This document shows positions 48,611 to 61,575 of a stretch of 64,000 nucleotides of DNA, in pieces. The DNA comes from Poecilobothrus nobilitatus (Eukaryota > Arthropoda > Insecta > Diptera > Dolichopodidae), in the NCBI GenBank assembly GCA_947095535.1, contig OX352772.1, forward strand, positions 55,075,445 through 55,139,444, written 5' to 3'. Made by a program: the position numbers and the translations under genes. Every line of letters starts with the position of its first letter. Within the stretch, counting starts at the first letter, position 1. Under the pieces are notes generated by a model that did not search any database, was not told the origin of the DNA, and saw only the letters and a program-made list of their open reading frames with translations.

Positions 48611-48911
48611 TATGTTGACATTGCAAAAAAATTTTTTTGTTTTCCTTTTTAAATATAAAATCTTGAACATTTCGTTGATTTTTTTATATTTTGAAATATT
48701 TTTTTAAACTGAGAAAAAAAAAATTAATAGCAAAATTTTCGTATAATATGTACTACTGAAATATTATTAAAACAAAAGCATATACCGTAACGCGTTTATG
48801 TATAATGGATATGTATGTTTCTCCAGTGATTTGGTACTTAATCTGTAATTAAAAACTTCAAAATTTCAAATCACCGTAATTTTCATTTGTATGAATTATG
48901 ATCGCACAGAT

Positions 48912-49045
48912 AATGGGCCAAATGCATAAAACCGACCTAGAACTGAAATCTCACCTTTGCAAACAAAAATAAGAGTTCAAGAGTTAGTTTTTGTCTGAAA
49001 AAATGAGATTTGAAGTCCAGCTGAGTTTTATGCATTTGACCCAAT
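48912..49045. mobile_element. 134 bp hairpin MITE
   Basis: AATGGGCCAAATGCATAAAA, CCGACCTAGAACTGAAATCT CAC on the left pairs with ATGAGATTTGAAGTCCAGCT, GAGTTTTATGCATTTGACCC on the right. The arms are about 44 bases with few mismatches around a ~45 base loop. There is no coding capacity. The transposon superfamily is undetermined. Confidence 0.75.
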
Positions 49046-51114
49046 ATGCATTTTGTATGTGTCTAACAAAATGAATTTATTCGTGATTTCAGTGATTTCC
49101 GAAAGAAACAAGTCAATTATCTCCCTATCGGTGAATAGACTTCCTAAATCTTCGTTAACCAAATTATTGAAGCCCTGTGGTCTTTATGGTCAACTCTCAC
49201 ACTCATAGCATAGTAAAGTTTCTTAGATGTCGTTTTAGAGTTTTTCAAATTTTGTAACTTTAAAATTTTGATTTTTGGGATAATTAAACTCTGTCTGTTC
49301 GTATATGTTGCGAATGGTCATATATTACACTACATAATGTATGTAATAATATGTATTTCTATAAAAAAAAATCGTCATTAACTTTTATTTTCATTTGTAA
49401 TAAAATTAATGAATTTTTTAAAATTAGCGTGCATTAAGAAGCGATGTAATTATAGTAATTATACTACTTTCAAATTTATATTCTGATTTAAATTCATTTT
49501 GACTGTCTTTCTGTCTGACAAAATTTTTTTTTTTTTTAATGGTGTTGTAATTTATTACAGTCATTAGTTAGTATTTATGCAATTATGATAATTAAGGTCT
49601 CTATGTATTGAACAGTAAGGTACGCCCTTTAAAATAGTCAATGGATTAACTACATTAAAATGAAAAAGATATTATGATGAGTGATGACAATAATTCGTAT
49701 TCGGAAAAACTTTGTATTATATACAGCAAACTTTTGTTTTGTTAATCTAACATTGGTTTCGGACGAAAAATGAAACGAAAGCTCTTTTAACTGGCATTTT
49801 ACGCAATCTAATAAAGTTTTTATATTTGGATTTAAGTTTATGATTTAAGATTTATAACTTTATAACTACCAAGGGGAAATTCTTGGTGTCTTTGGAAGTT
49901 TCCCACGACCCCTAGGAAAAAAAAAAAAAAAATCAGCAAACTTTTGAGGAACTCAGATTTTTGTTAAAAAAAAAAATTTAGGTGTATTTTTATTTATTTT
50001 TTTGATTTTTATTTATTATAGACATTTTTTTGGTTTACGTACAAAAAAAAGGTATATGTTTCGAAAATGCAATTTAATTCAAAATAAAAAAGTGACAAAA
50101 AATTTTCATAATATGATAATTTTTTTAGATTTTGATCAAAAATCATTTCGAGATTAATTCAAATTCTTTCGGAACTAAAATCTTAATTTTGTTTAATTAG
50201 TTTTCTATTAGCAATATAGTTGGAAATAGTTTAGTGGATCATTGGATACAGTATTAATGTACATGTATAATTAATATTTTAATAATATTGTTTTAATGAT
50301 ACATAATATTCTCGCATAATGTAAATCGGCTTAAAAACAAATCAATTTATGCAAATTCTTCCTACCACAAAGGAGACGAAAACGATTACTTTCAGTTTTT
50401 AAAGAAATTAATCAAGTTGTTTATAATAACTTAATAATCATATTACATGCAAACTATTGGTATTGCAATAGCAATAGCGACAAGTAAATTCATTTCAATC
50501 ATTTTAATTTGTTAATACAGGTTCATTTTCCTTAAAAAAAAAAAATATAGAAAAAAAAACAAATAAAACAGAGCAAAAAGAAAAAAAAAAACTAAAGTAA
50601 CGAAATTATTATTAACTTCCGTTTAACTAACATATCATAACAGTGTAACAAAGCTATATAACTACACATTACACTAAAACTACATAACGACAAAAAAAAA
50701 AAAAAAATTTAGTTTTTTTTTTGTTTTTTTGTTGTTTTGTCCAATTTTGTTTCTTATTTGCTATTAGACGTTTAGAGCTTTTTTCATCATTCAGTTTATT
50801 TTAAATTGTTTGGTCGATAGTTTTAACAACTGTATATAGCGAGTATTTTAATAGCAACCGTTGCTAACATTTTACGCAATTATTTCGCTTGAATTATTTT
50901 ATATTAAAATAATGGTGAAAATAAACTCATTCATATTTTCTTTATAAAAATTAAAAATGATAGTAAAATTAATAATATAAAAAAATTGAAAAAAAAAATA
51001 TTAATAAAAAAGAAAAATAATAAAAAAAAAATTATATTTATTTTATATTTTAATTGAAAATTGGAGAAGACTGTAAATACTGTAAAATAAAAATAAACAA
51101 ATTAACAAAAGACA

Positions 51115-51165
51115 ATGGCTGCAGTTTTAAATGGTATTAATCAAGTTGTAGGAGGTGAGACAGAG
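51115..51165 (+). CDS. Candidate alternative first coding exon B (phase-0 donor)
   Basis: ATG at 51115 sits in a good context (GACAATGG) and gives 17 codons, MAAVLNGINQVVGGETE, ending at the donor GAG|GTAATTTT (51166). The peptide has normal composition, unlike the Asn/Lys/Ile-rich random frames of this window. It shares with exon A (45633-45662) the final ACA GAG and phase-0 donor, consistent with two promoters feeding one common second exon. The preceding sequence is a plausible 5' UTR with TCAGTT at 50791. I do not recognise the family from 17 residues. The donor is weaker than that of exon A. Confidence 0.55.
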
Positions 51166-52094
51166 GTAATTTTAAAAAAATTTTTAAATATTTTTAAAAT
51201 ATTATAATTTTTTATTAAAATTAATTAAAAAAAATGTGAAAATTGATTAATCAATAGAAGATTTTATAACATTAGATATTATATGAAATATTAAGTAAAG
51301 ATTATAAAATATAAATGTTATTATTATTCCAATTATTTAAATTTATTTAAATTTGTTTTTTGTTTTTTTTTCAAAATTTATTTTCAAACTTGTAAAAGTT
51401 TTCATTGAAAGTAAAGTGAACTAAAGTGAAATGTATATATTTATAAAAGAATCATTTACAAATTAAAATGTGAGAACAATACCATATTGTAATAAAATTT
51501 GGTTGATTGATTTCAATATACATATAGGAATTATTTAGCCAGTGGTTAACTATATTATTGAATTCATTTGGTACGCGTATTTAAAATTTTACTTTGCTGT
51601 AATCTAAATTAATAAGAATTTTGTGGTTTATTAATAAATCATATGTACATAGGTATTAAAATTTCTTTTTTTTTTTGAATTTAAGTTTAATATATGTATT
51701 TAAATACTTAAGTATAAAAATTATATATACAATGTACTTGCATAATGACGGGAATTTTAATTAAAACATAAAAAATGAAAATAAATTTAAATAAATTCAT
51801 TTTAATGTAACTAATTTAGGAATTTATAGTATATTATAAATATTGAAAAGATTTAAATTTGTTTTATATTGATTTACTTGTTCTGTGATGGTCAATGAAC
51901 TAATAATAATAGTGATCGAATTAAATGAAATATTGATCATTTTCTTTCTTTTTTTTTTCTCTCTTCTTTTCACTCCTATATAAGAAAGAAAAAAGAGCAT
52001 ATCCACTAAGCCATTTGTTATTCATATTTGACTAAGCTTCACTTTTCGGAATTATTAGTTTCGGTAAGCTGGTGATTACTTAACTAACGTCTCT

Positions 52095-52400
52095 TGTACA
52101 AGACGGAAACGCAATGATTTTTATTTCTAGCGCCATCTATTATCTTATGCAAGAATTCTTTCAATTTTATTATAATATATTACAATATGATATTAATTAT
52201 ATCATATATTATAATATAATATGTAATAATAACTTATTTTTTATTTAATTATACATACTGTCCTAATTGTATGTTATAAGAAAGATTTACATTATTTTGT
52301 ATTAATTTATATAACCAAGCCATATGGTTTGATTTGAACCCGTGACCCTTCGAATGAAAAGCCGATTTCTTAACCACTATACCATTGGTTGTATTGGCCA
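52095..52400 (-). mobile_element. tRNA-derived SINE, family 2, copy c
   Basis: On the minus strand the A box is TGGTATAGTGG and the head continues TTAAGAAATCGGCTTTTCAT, TCGAAGGGTCACGGGTTCAA ATC, resembling a degenerate tRNA-Glu or -Asp head with the B box GGGTTCAAATC. The other end is CTTGCATAAGATAATAGATG GCGCTAG. The tail motif and head match copy d, 190 bases downstream in the opposite orientation. Confidence 0.65.
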
Positions 52401-52591
52401 TGTTGGATTATATGATACTTTATTACATTTTTAGGTAACATACATTTACAGGTACATTTAGGTAACATATTTTTATCTCCTCTTTCATTAGAAGAATTAT
52501 TAATACATATTAAAAAAATAATTTTTTTTTAAAAGGTTATAATTATTGTGTTCTTTTTGGTAATTAATTATAAATTAATTAATATTAATGT

Positions 52592-52790
52592 ATGACCAAT
52601 GGTGTAGTGACTGAGATCTTTCAATTGAAAGGTCTTGGATTCAAATCACGTTCAAGTTATATCCAATATGGTAGTAATTTAATTTGTAATAATTAATATC
52701 GTAATAGTAATTATACATGTCTATATAGTAATATAATATAAAGAAAATATAAATAATTCTTGTATAAGATAATAGATGGCTCCCAAATAT
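52592..52790 (+). mobile_element. tRNA-derived SINE, family 2, copy d
   Basis: The A box TGGTGTAGTGA, then GATCTTTCAATTGAAAGGTC, the B box GGATTCAAATCACG, an A/T-rich body, and the tail CTTGTATAAGATAATAGATG GC. It forms an inverted pair with copy c. Confidence 0.65.
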
Positions 52791-53193
52791 AATATTTGTG
52801 TTTCATAATCTTCTTCAATATATTATAGTATTTAACGGTTTATTTAGAAAATAATGATTGAAAAAACTTAAATTTAATTTAATATGAACAATAAACAGGA
52901 TACCCAATGCTCTTTGCAGCAGTACAAAATATAAAAAAAAAAAAGAAATTGTTAATTAGATTTTTTTTTTTTAAATTCTAATTAGAATATTTTTAAAGTG
53001 ATGTTAAAATAAAAATTTAATTAGAATTTGATTTGGCGTTTAACATGTTAATAAAATGCATTCAAAATTGTTTCAGTTGATTGTTATATTTTTATTTTTA
53101 CTACATAACTACATAACATATTGTAGTTATTTATATTTTGTAGACTCAATTAACGAATATATTTTTTGTAAATAGTATATAAGCAATTACATC

Positions 53194-53217
53194 ATGATGA
53201 TGATGATGATGATGATT
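53194..53217 (+). repeat. (ATG)n microsatellite
   Basis: About seven perfect units lie in intronic sequence. Confidence 0.85.
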
Positions 53218-54769
53218 AAGCTTTTGTGTTTTTAAAAATGTTTACAATTTAATTTTATTAAAACTTTAATCATAAATATATTTTGTTTATTATTATGATT
53301 AACTTTTGATGTTTTATAACAAATAGGTATATTTACTTTAATTTAAAACTTTTACCGTTAATAAATAAATATAATAATATATCACCTCATCAATAAATAT
53401 ATTTTCAATTGTTTTAATTGTATGATTTTTATTTATTTTTAAATAATATGAAAAAAAAATATATTAGAAAAAAATTAGCGGTCACGTAAAACTAAAAAAT
53501 ACTGAACCCCTGAAAAAGATGAGCAGTATTATAACCCAAACAATATCTATTTTATAAATAACAATCAATACTTAATATATTATGTTATATTTTATAATAA
53601 CAAATAGATATAAAAAAAAAGTTAGAAACTAATTTTAAATATGTAAAATATTTTTAAAAATTAATAAAATGCTGAGTTTAAAGTTTAAATTCCCACATTT
53701 ATCAATAGTTAACGTGATGGCTACTAACAAAATAAATTACTTTTTTTTGTTATTTTTAGAAAAATTTAAAATTTATTACATTTAGTTAGATAGGTACTAT
53801 ATAATATAATAAATCATATAAAAATAAATATATATGTATTTTAATTTAAAATAATTATTGATTAAATTAAGGTAACCATCAGATCATTTAACGGTGAATA
53901 CTTAAAAAAAACTTTGAATGTATTTCTATTTAAAAAAAATTTTTGTTCTTAGTCTCACCATACATGCATATCAGTTTTTTTCTTTTATAAGGAAAAATTT
54001 AAAGATATTTGTTTTATTATTATTAATTTTAAAGCAATTTACCAAGAAACCAAAAAAAAAAAAAAAATTAATAAGACAAAACAAGTTTCGTATTTTTTGA
54101 AGAAAAATCCGATTTGCATAGAAAAATACATCTTCCTATTTAAAAATCTGGATTTATGTGTATTTACGTTCTAAATACTTCATTTTCGGACCTTTCGGAA
54201 AATTTAAAATATAACTAATCACCAATATAGTGTAACCCCGATTTATTTTATAAATTTGTTTTTATATTTTAATAAAAAAAATTGATACGCATGCTCTGAA
54301 ACATCCAGTATATTAAGTAAGTAAGGAATAGTGTAAGAAATTGAATTGTTCGAATATATAATTTTAGTGGTTTTATTGAATTTTTTTAGTATAGATAGAG
54401 GCTTTAGGTTTTAGAGGAGAGAGAATACTTTTTCCTAAGATAATTTCCACTTATTGTCAAACAGCTTGCTCCTTTCAAAACTTTAAGAGTTTTGAATTAT
54501 AAATCGTAAATACTTAAAACTCTCGTAATTGACAAAAACAGTAGAATTTCTGAAAATATTTGTTTTATATAATTGTGTTTTAAATTTGAATATAAAATTG
54601 TAAAATTTTAATAATTTATGTTATATAGTTCCATATATCTATTTTTATTTAGGACTTTTTATAGGGCTTTTAATTTTTTGTTTTAATTTTTAAGAAAATT
54701 ATCTATGGGTATTTTATTGCTAATATGTCATATAAGTCATTCTATGTCTTTACGTTATTATCATCGACT

Positions 54770-55665
54770 TTGTAAAGAGACGGACAGACCGAACGAAACT
54801 AATAAATAAATTCTTCCAAAATTATTTTTCATAATGAGTCTAAAATTTGAAATCGATAACTTATATTGTTATACCCGTATGAACTATGTTCGAGGGTATA
54901 ATAAAAATGCTATTACGTTTGTGACACCTTAAAGGAGTCGAGCTAGATATAGTGTTAAAGGTATGGATCAGCTCAGAATCAAATTCTGAGTCGATTAAGC
55001 CATGTGCGTCCTTTCGTTTGTGTGTCCGCACGATAACTCAAAAAATTAGGAAGGTTGGGGGCTGAAATTTTTTTTACGTCACTTTTGCAAAATTTTTAGT
55101 TACGCTATTTAAATCCAGCATTTTCTACCGCCGTGTTCGAGTAGCTGCCATACAAAATCTATTTTTTATATGGAAATAATTCAGTATCTATTGAAGCTAG
55201 GTATCTGAAATTTTGCTAAATGGTGTCGAGTTATAGGCCAAACAACATGTATAAAATTTGGTTGTGCTGGTGAGACAGGTTTGGGTAGCTGCCATACAAT
55301 TTCTCTCTTTAAATGAAAATAACTCAGTATCTATTAAAGCTAGGTGTCTGCAATTTAGTGAAGTGGTGTCGAGCCAATAACTTTTGTAAAATTTCGTTGG
55401 TCTAGAGCTGCCAGTGCAGGCTTCTTGCACCTCTTAGAACTTAATGAAGCTAGGCATCTGAAATTTTACAAATGATGATCAAGTTTTATCGCAGTAACTT
55501 CTGTAAAATTTGGTTGTGCTGGTACAACAGATCCGATTAGCTGTCATACAATTCCAAAATTTACATAAATATATTAGCAGCTAACGGCGGTACTAAAACA
55601 TTTGAAATTTATTAAAAGATGATCAAGTTTTATAAAATCAGTATACGTTCATACGGTTATCCCAG
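54770..55665 (+). mobile_element. TACCCGTA-family element, copy 2, with terminal inverted repeats
   Basis: A GAGACGGACAGACCGAACG tract precedes ATACCCGTATGAACTATGTT at 54872, and GTTCATACGGTTATCCCAGA at about 55646-55665 is its inverted counterpart. Between them, in the same order as copy 1, lie GTTTGTGACACCTTAAAGGA, GGTATGGATCAGCTCAGAAT, a GTC-rich tract, ATAACTCAAAAAATTAGGAA and at least three ~125 bp modules with GTAGCTGCCATACAA, AATAACTCAGTATCTATT and GAAGCTAGGTATCTGAAATT. CCCAGAGTTGTCACAGTCTA outside the right end resembles the outermost arm of the 21354-25216 palindrome. The minus-strand frame at 55197-55430 is a by-product of the modules. Confidence 0.7.
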
Positions 55666-57899
55666 AGTTGTCACAGTCTACTCTACTGCACTAATCCTCA
55701 TTTTATTTATTAAATAAATTGTTTGAAATGTCTTCATACCAAGAAAATTAATGTCATCTGTTCTGTTTATTTAAAGGTTCTTCTTTTTTAAAAAAATATC
55801 CTTTTTTTATTCTATAATTATTAAAAATGATTCCATGATTCACTTTATGAATTTTTCATCATTTTATTTTTGTTTTATACATTTAATATTTTATTAATAA
55901 AAGGATATTGATAGTTGTAAGTTGATATAGTTATGAAAAATTTTTACCTTATCATTAAAACAAGAGACTAACTATAAAATAATGGAAAGTCGAGCTTTTT
56001 TTTTTGGAATATAACACGTCAAAAATTAAAAAACTTAAAGTAATTTTGAGCTTTTGCTTGTTTGGTAAAAATTTTTATTTTACAACGATAAAAAAATTTG
56101 TATTTAAAAAAAGTCTTGAAGAATGAAATAATGTACATATATTTTCGTGAAACTTTTTAATTAATATAAGGGTTAATAGACTCATTAAGAAATAATTCTA
56201 ATTAATTTATAAGGTTAATCCGTAAATTTTTGTCAAAATATATAAATTTAAATACTAAAATATATAACTTTTTATATAAATGTTGTAATTCTCATGCTTA
56301 AAATTTCTTTTGTAGTTTGATTAAAATTTTTTGGAACTTTTATTTCCTTGAAAAACCACTCCTGATTTCAATATCAAACAAATTTTTGATATAAATCTTA
56401 ATATTAATTTTAATAGGAAAATTTTTTTTTTACTAAATATAAATCGTAAAAAATGTGTAAACGACATCCAGTTGTTAGTTGGCCTAGTAAGAGTTGCGAA
56501 GATCTAATAATATGTATTTTGGATTCAATTTATGTAATAAGTCTAATTTTCTGTGATAATAAGTCTGTTATCTGTGATATATAAGTACATAATTAAAATT
56601 ATTTTTAATTTTTTTTTGAATTGTATGGATTTGCAATGTTTGAAAGTTTGCCATTTGAAAGTCTTTAAAAATTATTTAAACATTTAGAATCAATTTTTAT
56701 TATTGTTCCATCTCTAATTTGGATATTAAAATGAAAATTTTTAGGTTTATTTACAGTAAAAACAGTATAAGTTTCTGGAATAAATATTTCAAGAAAGTTG
56801 GTAAATTTCTAGGGTTTTTAAGGTGCCTACAAAAATAGTTTTAACTAATTGAAGTTTTGTACATATATTTTTGCGTTTCCTTACTTTATATTTTGTACAC
56901 TACTTTCTGTCATGTTTTTGGAGATAAGAATGTGGAAAGGATGCTTGGGAAATTGGGTTTTGGCGTAATTAGGATTATAAAGGATGAAGTGGGAAATTGG
57001 GAGAATTGTTTTAAAGAATGAAGTTAATATATTTCTTAAATTTTGTTATATTGTACAGATATGAATCTGAAAACCAACTTTTGGGAATACATATGTGCTG
57101 TATAAAGTTTCATAATTAAAAAATAGTTCGATAAACGAATTTGTGAACCCTATATTACGCGACAGTTGTACGCGGCTTGACAGTTCGACAGTATAGGGCT
57201 TAGACATCTGTCGCACTCCTTGTTTCACGTCTGCAAACTTTGAATGGAGTACCTAATAAATTTTTTTCTCAAGTTTTTTGAAAAAAAGCGGTAAAGTCTT
57301 TTTTTCAGAATTTTGCAAAGGCATTTAACTTAGGTACTTTTCAATTATTTCGAAAAAGAAGTATATTCCCTTTTGAATTCTAATCGATTCAAACACAAAG
57401 TTTCAATGGCGCTATGTCCATTATTATACGTTGTTCACATTTTTAATAGACCATTTCCACAGAAAATTTTGAAGTCAACTGTTGTATACTTGAAAAAATC
57501 CTAATAGATCATCGAAATTTTCTCAATAAAAATATTCTATTGTCATACCAGTAGTATGTAAAGGCTCTTCAATCTAAACTGTAACAAAAGACGAAAATAA
57601 ATTAACCGTGTCCAGAATATACAAATAAAATTAGTTAAATAAATTTGTTTCGTTTTTTTTTCCTTATTCACATTATTTTATGATAATTGATTTTATTTTC
57701 TCTAATATTCCGCTCAAACCTGTTTTGCAAAAAAAGGACACAATAACTCATAATTTCTGAACTAATTTACAACAGAGAAGGAAGAAAATGGGATGAGAAA
57801 TTGAATTTAAAATTTAAATAATAAAAACAAATTATTATAATTCATTGATTAATAATAAAAGGTAATATATTACTATAAAAAAAGAAAGAAAGAGACAAT
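55666..57899. other. Intronic stretch, little recognised
   Basis: 57120-57230 is GC-richer and holds an imperfect palindrome (CCCTATATTACGCGACAG against a CGACAGTATAGGG end). The minus-strand frame over it (57046-57228) has no domain. Otherwise nothing was seen. Confidence 0.45.
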
Positions 57900-57907
57900 G
57901 ATATAAT

Positions 57908-58550
57908 GGCGTCGTGAAATAAAGCCCTGTTAAATAAAACCTCGGGGTCTTATTTCTCAATTACTATGGGAAATAACACCTCGGAACCTTATTTCTCATA
58001 GTAATTGGAGTTGGATTGGCACTATGGAGTTTTTTTTTTATTTTTTTTTTTTCAGATAGACTAGGAAGATTAGGATAACCAAACTGACTTAAAAAAAGAA
58101 GTATATATTGCCCTTTTGCAGAACATTATTCGATAGAATACCATTGTATATTTTGGAAAAGGACAATATACTTTTTTTTTAATTCAGTTTGGTAATCTTT
58201 CTGAATGTTGTTTATTCCATTACTTTAAAATTATTATTTTTGTATTTTTTTAAAGGTTTTAGTGTTACCAAAGTGGATTTTATTACACATGTAATTAAAA
58301 AATAAGACTACAAAATATGATAATTAATACTCCGGGGTTTTATTTCGCATTCAATGAGAAATAACACCCTGGGTCTTTATTTATCAAGAAGTCGAAAGTT
58401 AAATTGAAAGAGAAATAATATCCCGGGGTCTTATTTCTCAAATTTGGAAGTGTTGTTACATATGAGTGTTCTCATTGAATGGTGTTTCTCATTGAATGAG
58501 AAATTACACTCCGAGAGATTTATTTCGCAGGGCCTTATTACATACCTCCT
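57908..58550. mobile_element. Nested-hairpin transposon with 8 bp target duplication (hAT-like, non-autonomous)
   Basis: GATATAAT occurs exactly at 57900-57907 and 58551-58558. The left terminus GGCGTCGTGAAATAAAGCCC TG is the inverse of the right CAGGGCCTTATTACATACCT CCT. Inside are at least four short palindromic modules of the type GAAATAACACC and CGGGGTCTTATTTCTCA. A further inner pair is GGATAACCAAACTGACTTAA (58073) against CAGTTTGGTAATC (58186), around GTATATATTGCCCTTTT / AAAAGGACAATATAC. 8 bp duplications are typical of hAT elements. No transposase is present, so it would depend on one in trans. Confidence 0.75.
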
Positions 58551-58558
58551 GATATAAT

Positions 58559-61500
58559 ATTTATGATACTGTATACTTATTTACGATATGCATAGTGAAT
58601 AAAGTTAATTTAAAATCACGAAATATTCTACAGTATATAAGTAATCATATTTTTATTAAAGTTTAAATAAGGAAAAATGAAAGAAAGAAAAATAGGGAGA
58701 CATAAAGATAAGGAAAGAAACAACAGGATAATTTACAAAAACAAAAAGCGGTATAAAATATGCTAATAAAAACACAATTTATATTTACGTTATGTTCATT
58801 ATATATATGTATGTATAAATGTGTATATTGAATGTAAATGTTGCAATTTAAATAAGTTTTTTAATGGAAATTTTGTTACACCTTATTTTACCGTTAATGA
58901 AGGTTAAAAACAACCATACCTATAATGTCATTATGTTACAAATTTTTTTTTATTTCTTTTTTTTTTTTGTTAAATTTTGTCTGAAGCATGTGTTACCATA
59001 ATTTTTAAAATTAATAAAAAACAATTAGTGGTGTTAATTAATAATCTTTGATTGGTGATTATGATATGTTAATGAGATTTTTTACTTTTTTTCCAATTAA
59101 AAATTATGAAATTTGATAATAAAAATAATTTAAAAATAAATAAAATATTTTAATAATTCAAAAAAAAAAAAGAAAAAAGAAAAGTGGTTGATTTTTGAGA
59201 CAATATTTATATAATCTTTTTTAATGGAAGTGATGTCGTTACTTTTGATAAATTACTATATTATTTTAATTAAATTAAAATAAATTGAATTAAATTTTTA
59301 ATTTAACAAAATTTTTTTTTGAAAATTAAATTTAAAATATAAAATCACATTAAATTTTTTAGATAATTATGTAAAAATTAAATCCTTAAGAAAATTTTAA
59401 TAAATTTAAAATTTTTTAAAACTGGTGACACATGAGTTGGAACACATGAGTTGGAAAATGATTTAATGTCCGCGATATTGGAGTCAGAAATGAATTTCCA
59501 TTTCCATTATGCTGAATTATGCCATTTAGAAATTTGAACTACGCAAGGGTGGACAACAAACCCTCTCCTTTTTACACTCTGGAAAACATTAAACGGAAGC
59601 ATGAGACTTTTTATTTGGTTGAAACAAGTTGTCACATTTACTAGATATCTGTAAAAGAGAGTAAGATAACCTATTAAACGTCAGTAGGTCCAGTGAAAAG
59701 AGTATGAAGTTGACATTAGGATTATTTATTAAATTAATTATTCTATTTTACGCTTAATCTAGAAATTCCAATTGCCTTTTAGAGAATCCTGCTCAAATAT
59801 ATGCATTATACACCGTCATTGGTCGTACAAATGCTAGGTAGATATTGAGAAGATCGGAAGATGAGAAGAAGGTTTTACATTTATACAGAAAAACCAATCT
59901 AGATGTTTCTTTTGCTACACTAAAAATATCGTTAGTCCAACTTCGTTTTTGATAATTAGTTCCAGGCTCAAAGTGTTCAGTTCACCATAAATATTCCAAA
60001 TTCTCTCCTTAAAATGTTATGGTAGGGATCGTAGTGTTAATTTTCCGCGGGACTAAAACAGCACTGGATTTTTTTGGAATTCATAATTTCAATGAAACCG
60101 ACTCTCATAATTTCACTCAACTAAGAGATTTTGAGGTAAATCTTGATTTAACGATAAGGAAATGGAATTTTGGCTATGTGATTCATATAATGAATAATTA
60201 TCTCTTACTCATAAGATCAAAAATTTTACAAATTTCATTTAGAAAAATTAATGAAAAATTTTAATGAAACAAAAGAAATTTTCCAAATTTCTTAATTTTA
60301 AAATGTTTTAGTTTCTTATAGTTATAAAGCTTTTTTATAAGAAGGCTTTCTGTACACCAAGTGACATGTTATCAGTTATATTGTCAATCAATAAATAAAA
60401 ATTTGAGTTAATATATAATTTAACTGACAATAATTGACATAAGTTACCGCCAGGGGTTTCCACCTGAATTGACTAAAATTGACAATAAAATATAGTTGAG
60501 AACATAACACTTAATACAAATGAAGGTGATAACAAATTTAAATTGTTTAGTAATTAAATAACTTGTAAGGGATTTCGAGAATATTAAAATTATTAAGCAA
60601 TAAAATTGATTATATTTAATTCTCAAAAGGGTATTTCGGTTTTATTTAAGTTATTTGATTTTGATTAGATTTTAGTGTATCAATTAACACTTTTGTTATA
60701 ATTATTTTTTATTAAGGAAATATATATTTTTTAACATTATTTGTTTACAGTACAATAAATAATTCATTCATTTTCAATTTTAGCTGACTTATGCTAAATT
60801 AATCTATCTATTGATATTTACACGTGATAGCCTTTGTTATGGAAAAAAATTATTTGGTTAAGCAAACTGTAGACTTGTTGTCAACTATTTTGATGTGAGA
60901 AACAAATATTCCATGAAATAAATATTATTACCATCAAATATTTAGTACTGGTGTGAAACTTATGTTATGTACTGAATATTGTTATCAGCATTTTTATATA
61001 GTTTGTGAGCAAATGTTGCATTTACTTATCTGCTTTTTCATTTATTTAATTAATAAATAGTTTGACTATAGATTTTTTACTTCATAATAGTTTATTAATA
61101 CTTTGAACTAAATTATAGAAATTAAAATTTTTAAATATTTATTGTCTCAAAAAATATTTTAAATGTAACTCTAAAATACCTTAAAAAAAATATTCTTTTT
61201 GAAATTTTTACAGGTTATTAATTTTTGTTTTTACCGCATTAAATTCGTACTAACTGATTTTTTAATTTTATTTTTCAAGTTAAAGAATTTTTAATAGAAA
61301 GAAATGTTACTTAGCGTCCCCTTTTGATCCTTTTTTTGTTCAGTTAACAAATGAAAAATAGAAATTTTTATATATCACTTTGAATATATATAAAACATAA
61401 AATTTTGATCCACTTTTTTTGACATTTATTTTATTTATTTAATTTTTTTTTTGACTTTTTGAGCCGTAAATAAATACGCTGAAACTTAAAGAGTTTGTCA

Positions 61501-61575
61501 AAGTTGTGAACTACATATTTTCTTTTAAAAGTGAATTTTTTTATATTGTGGTCAGTTACAATAAGTAAGGCATAT
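58559..61575. other. Intronic stretch, no recognised feature
   Basis: A purine-rich tract lies at 58660-58740. 59450-59720 is less A/T-rich than the surroundings, but no coherent translation was recognised. CACATGAGTTGGAA is tandemly repeated at 59429-59456. Confidence 0.45.

Larger units (their letters stand above)
45663..51114 (+). other. Presumed first intron / inter-promoter region
   Basis: It holds foldback locus V, non-LTR copy 4, a microsatellite and a hairpin MITE, listed separately. No intervening exon with both splice signals and coding character was seen. A 5' UTR for the second start exon probably lies within 50780-51114, where another TCAGTT occurs at 50791. Confidence 0.45.

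Noticed and set aside
52592..52670. tRNA-Glu or tRNA-Asp gene
   Set aside because: The head is only tRNA-like, stems are mismatched, and the same head occurs in other SINE-2 copies.
55197..55430. 77-codon Cys/Thr-rich minus-strand frame
   Set aside because: It arises from the ~125 bp repeat modules of the TACCCGTA element; the same segment in copy 1 is closed by stops.
60019..60264. 81-codon plus-strand frame
   Set aside because: No domain pattern, no splice signals, and ordinary length for chance in this composition.
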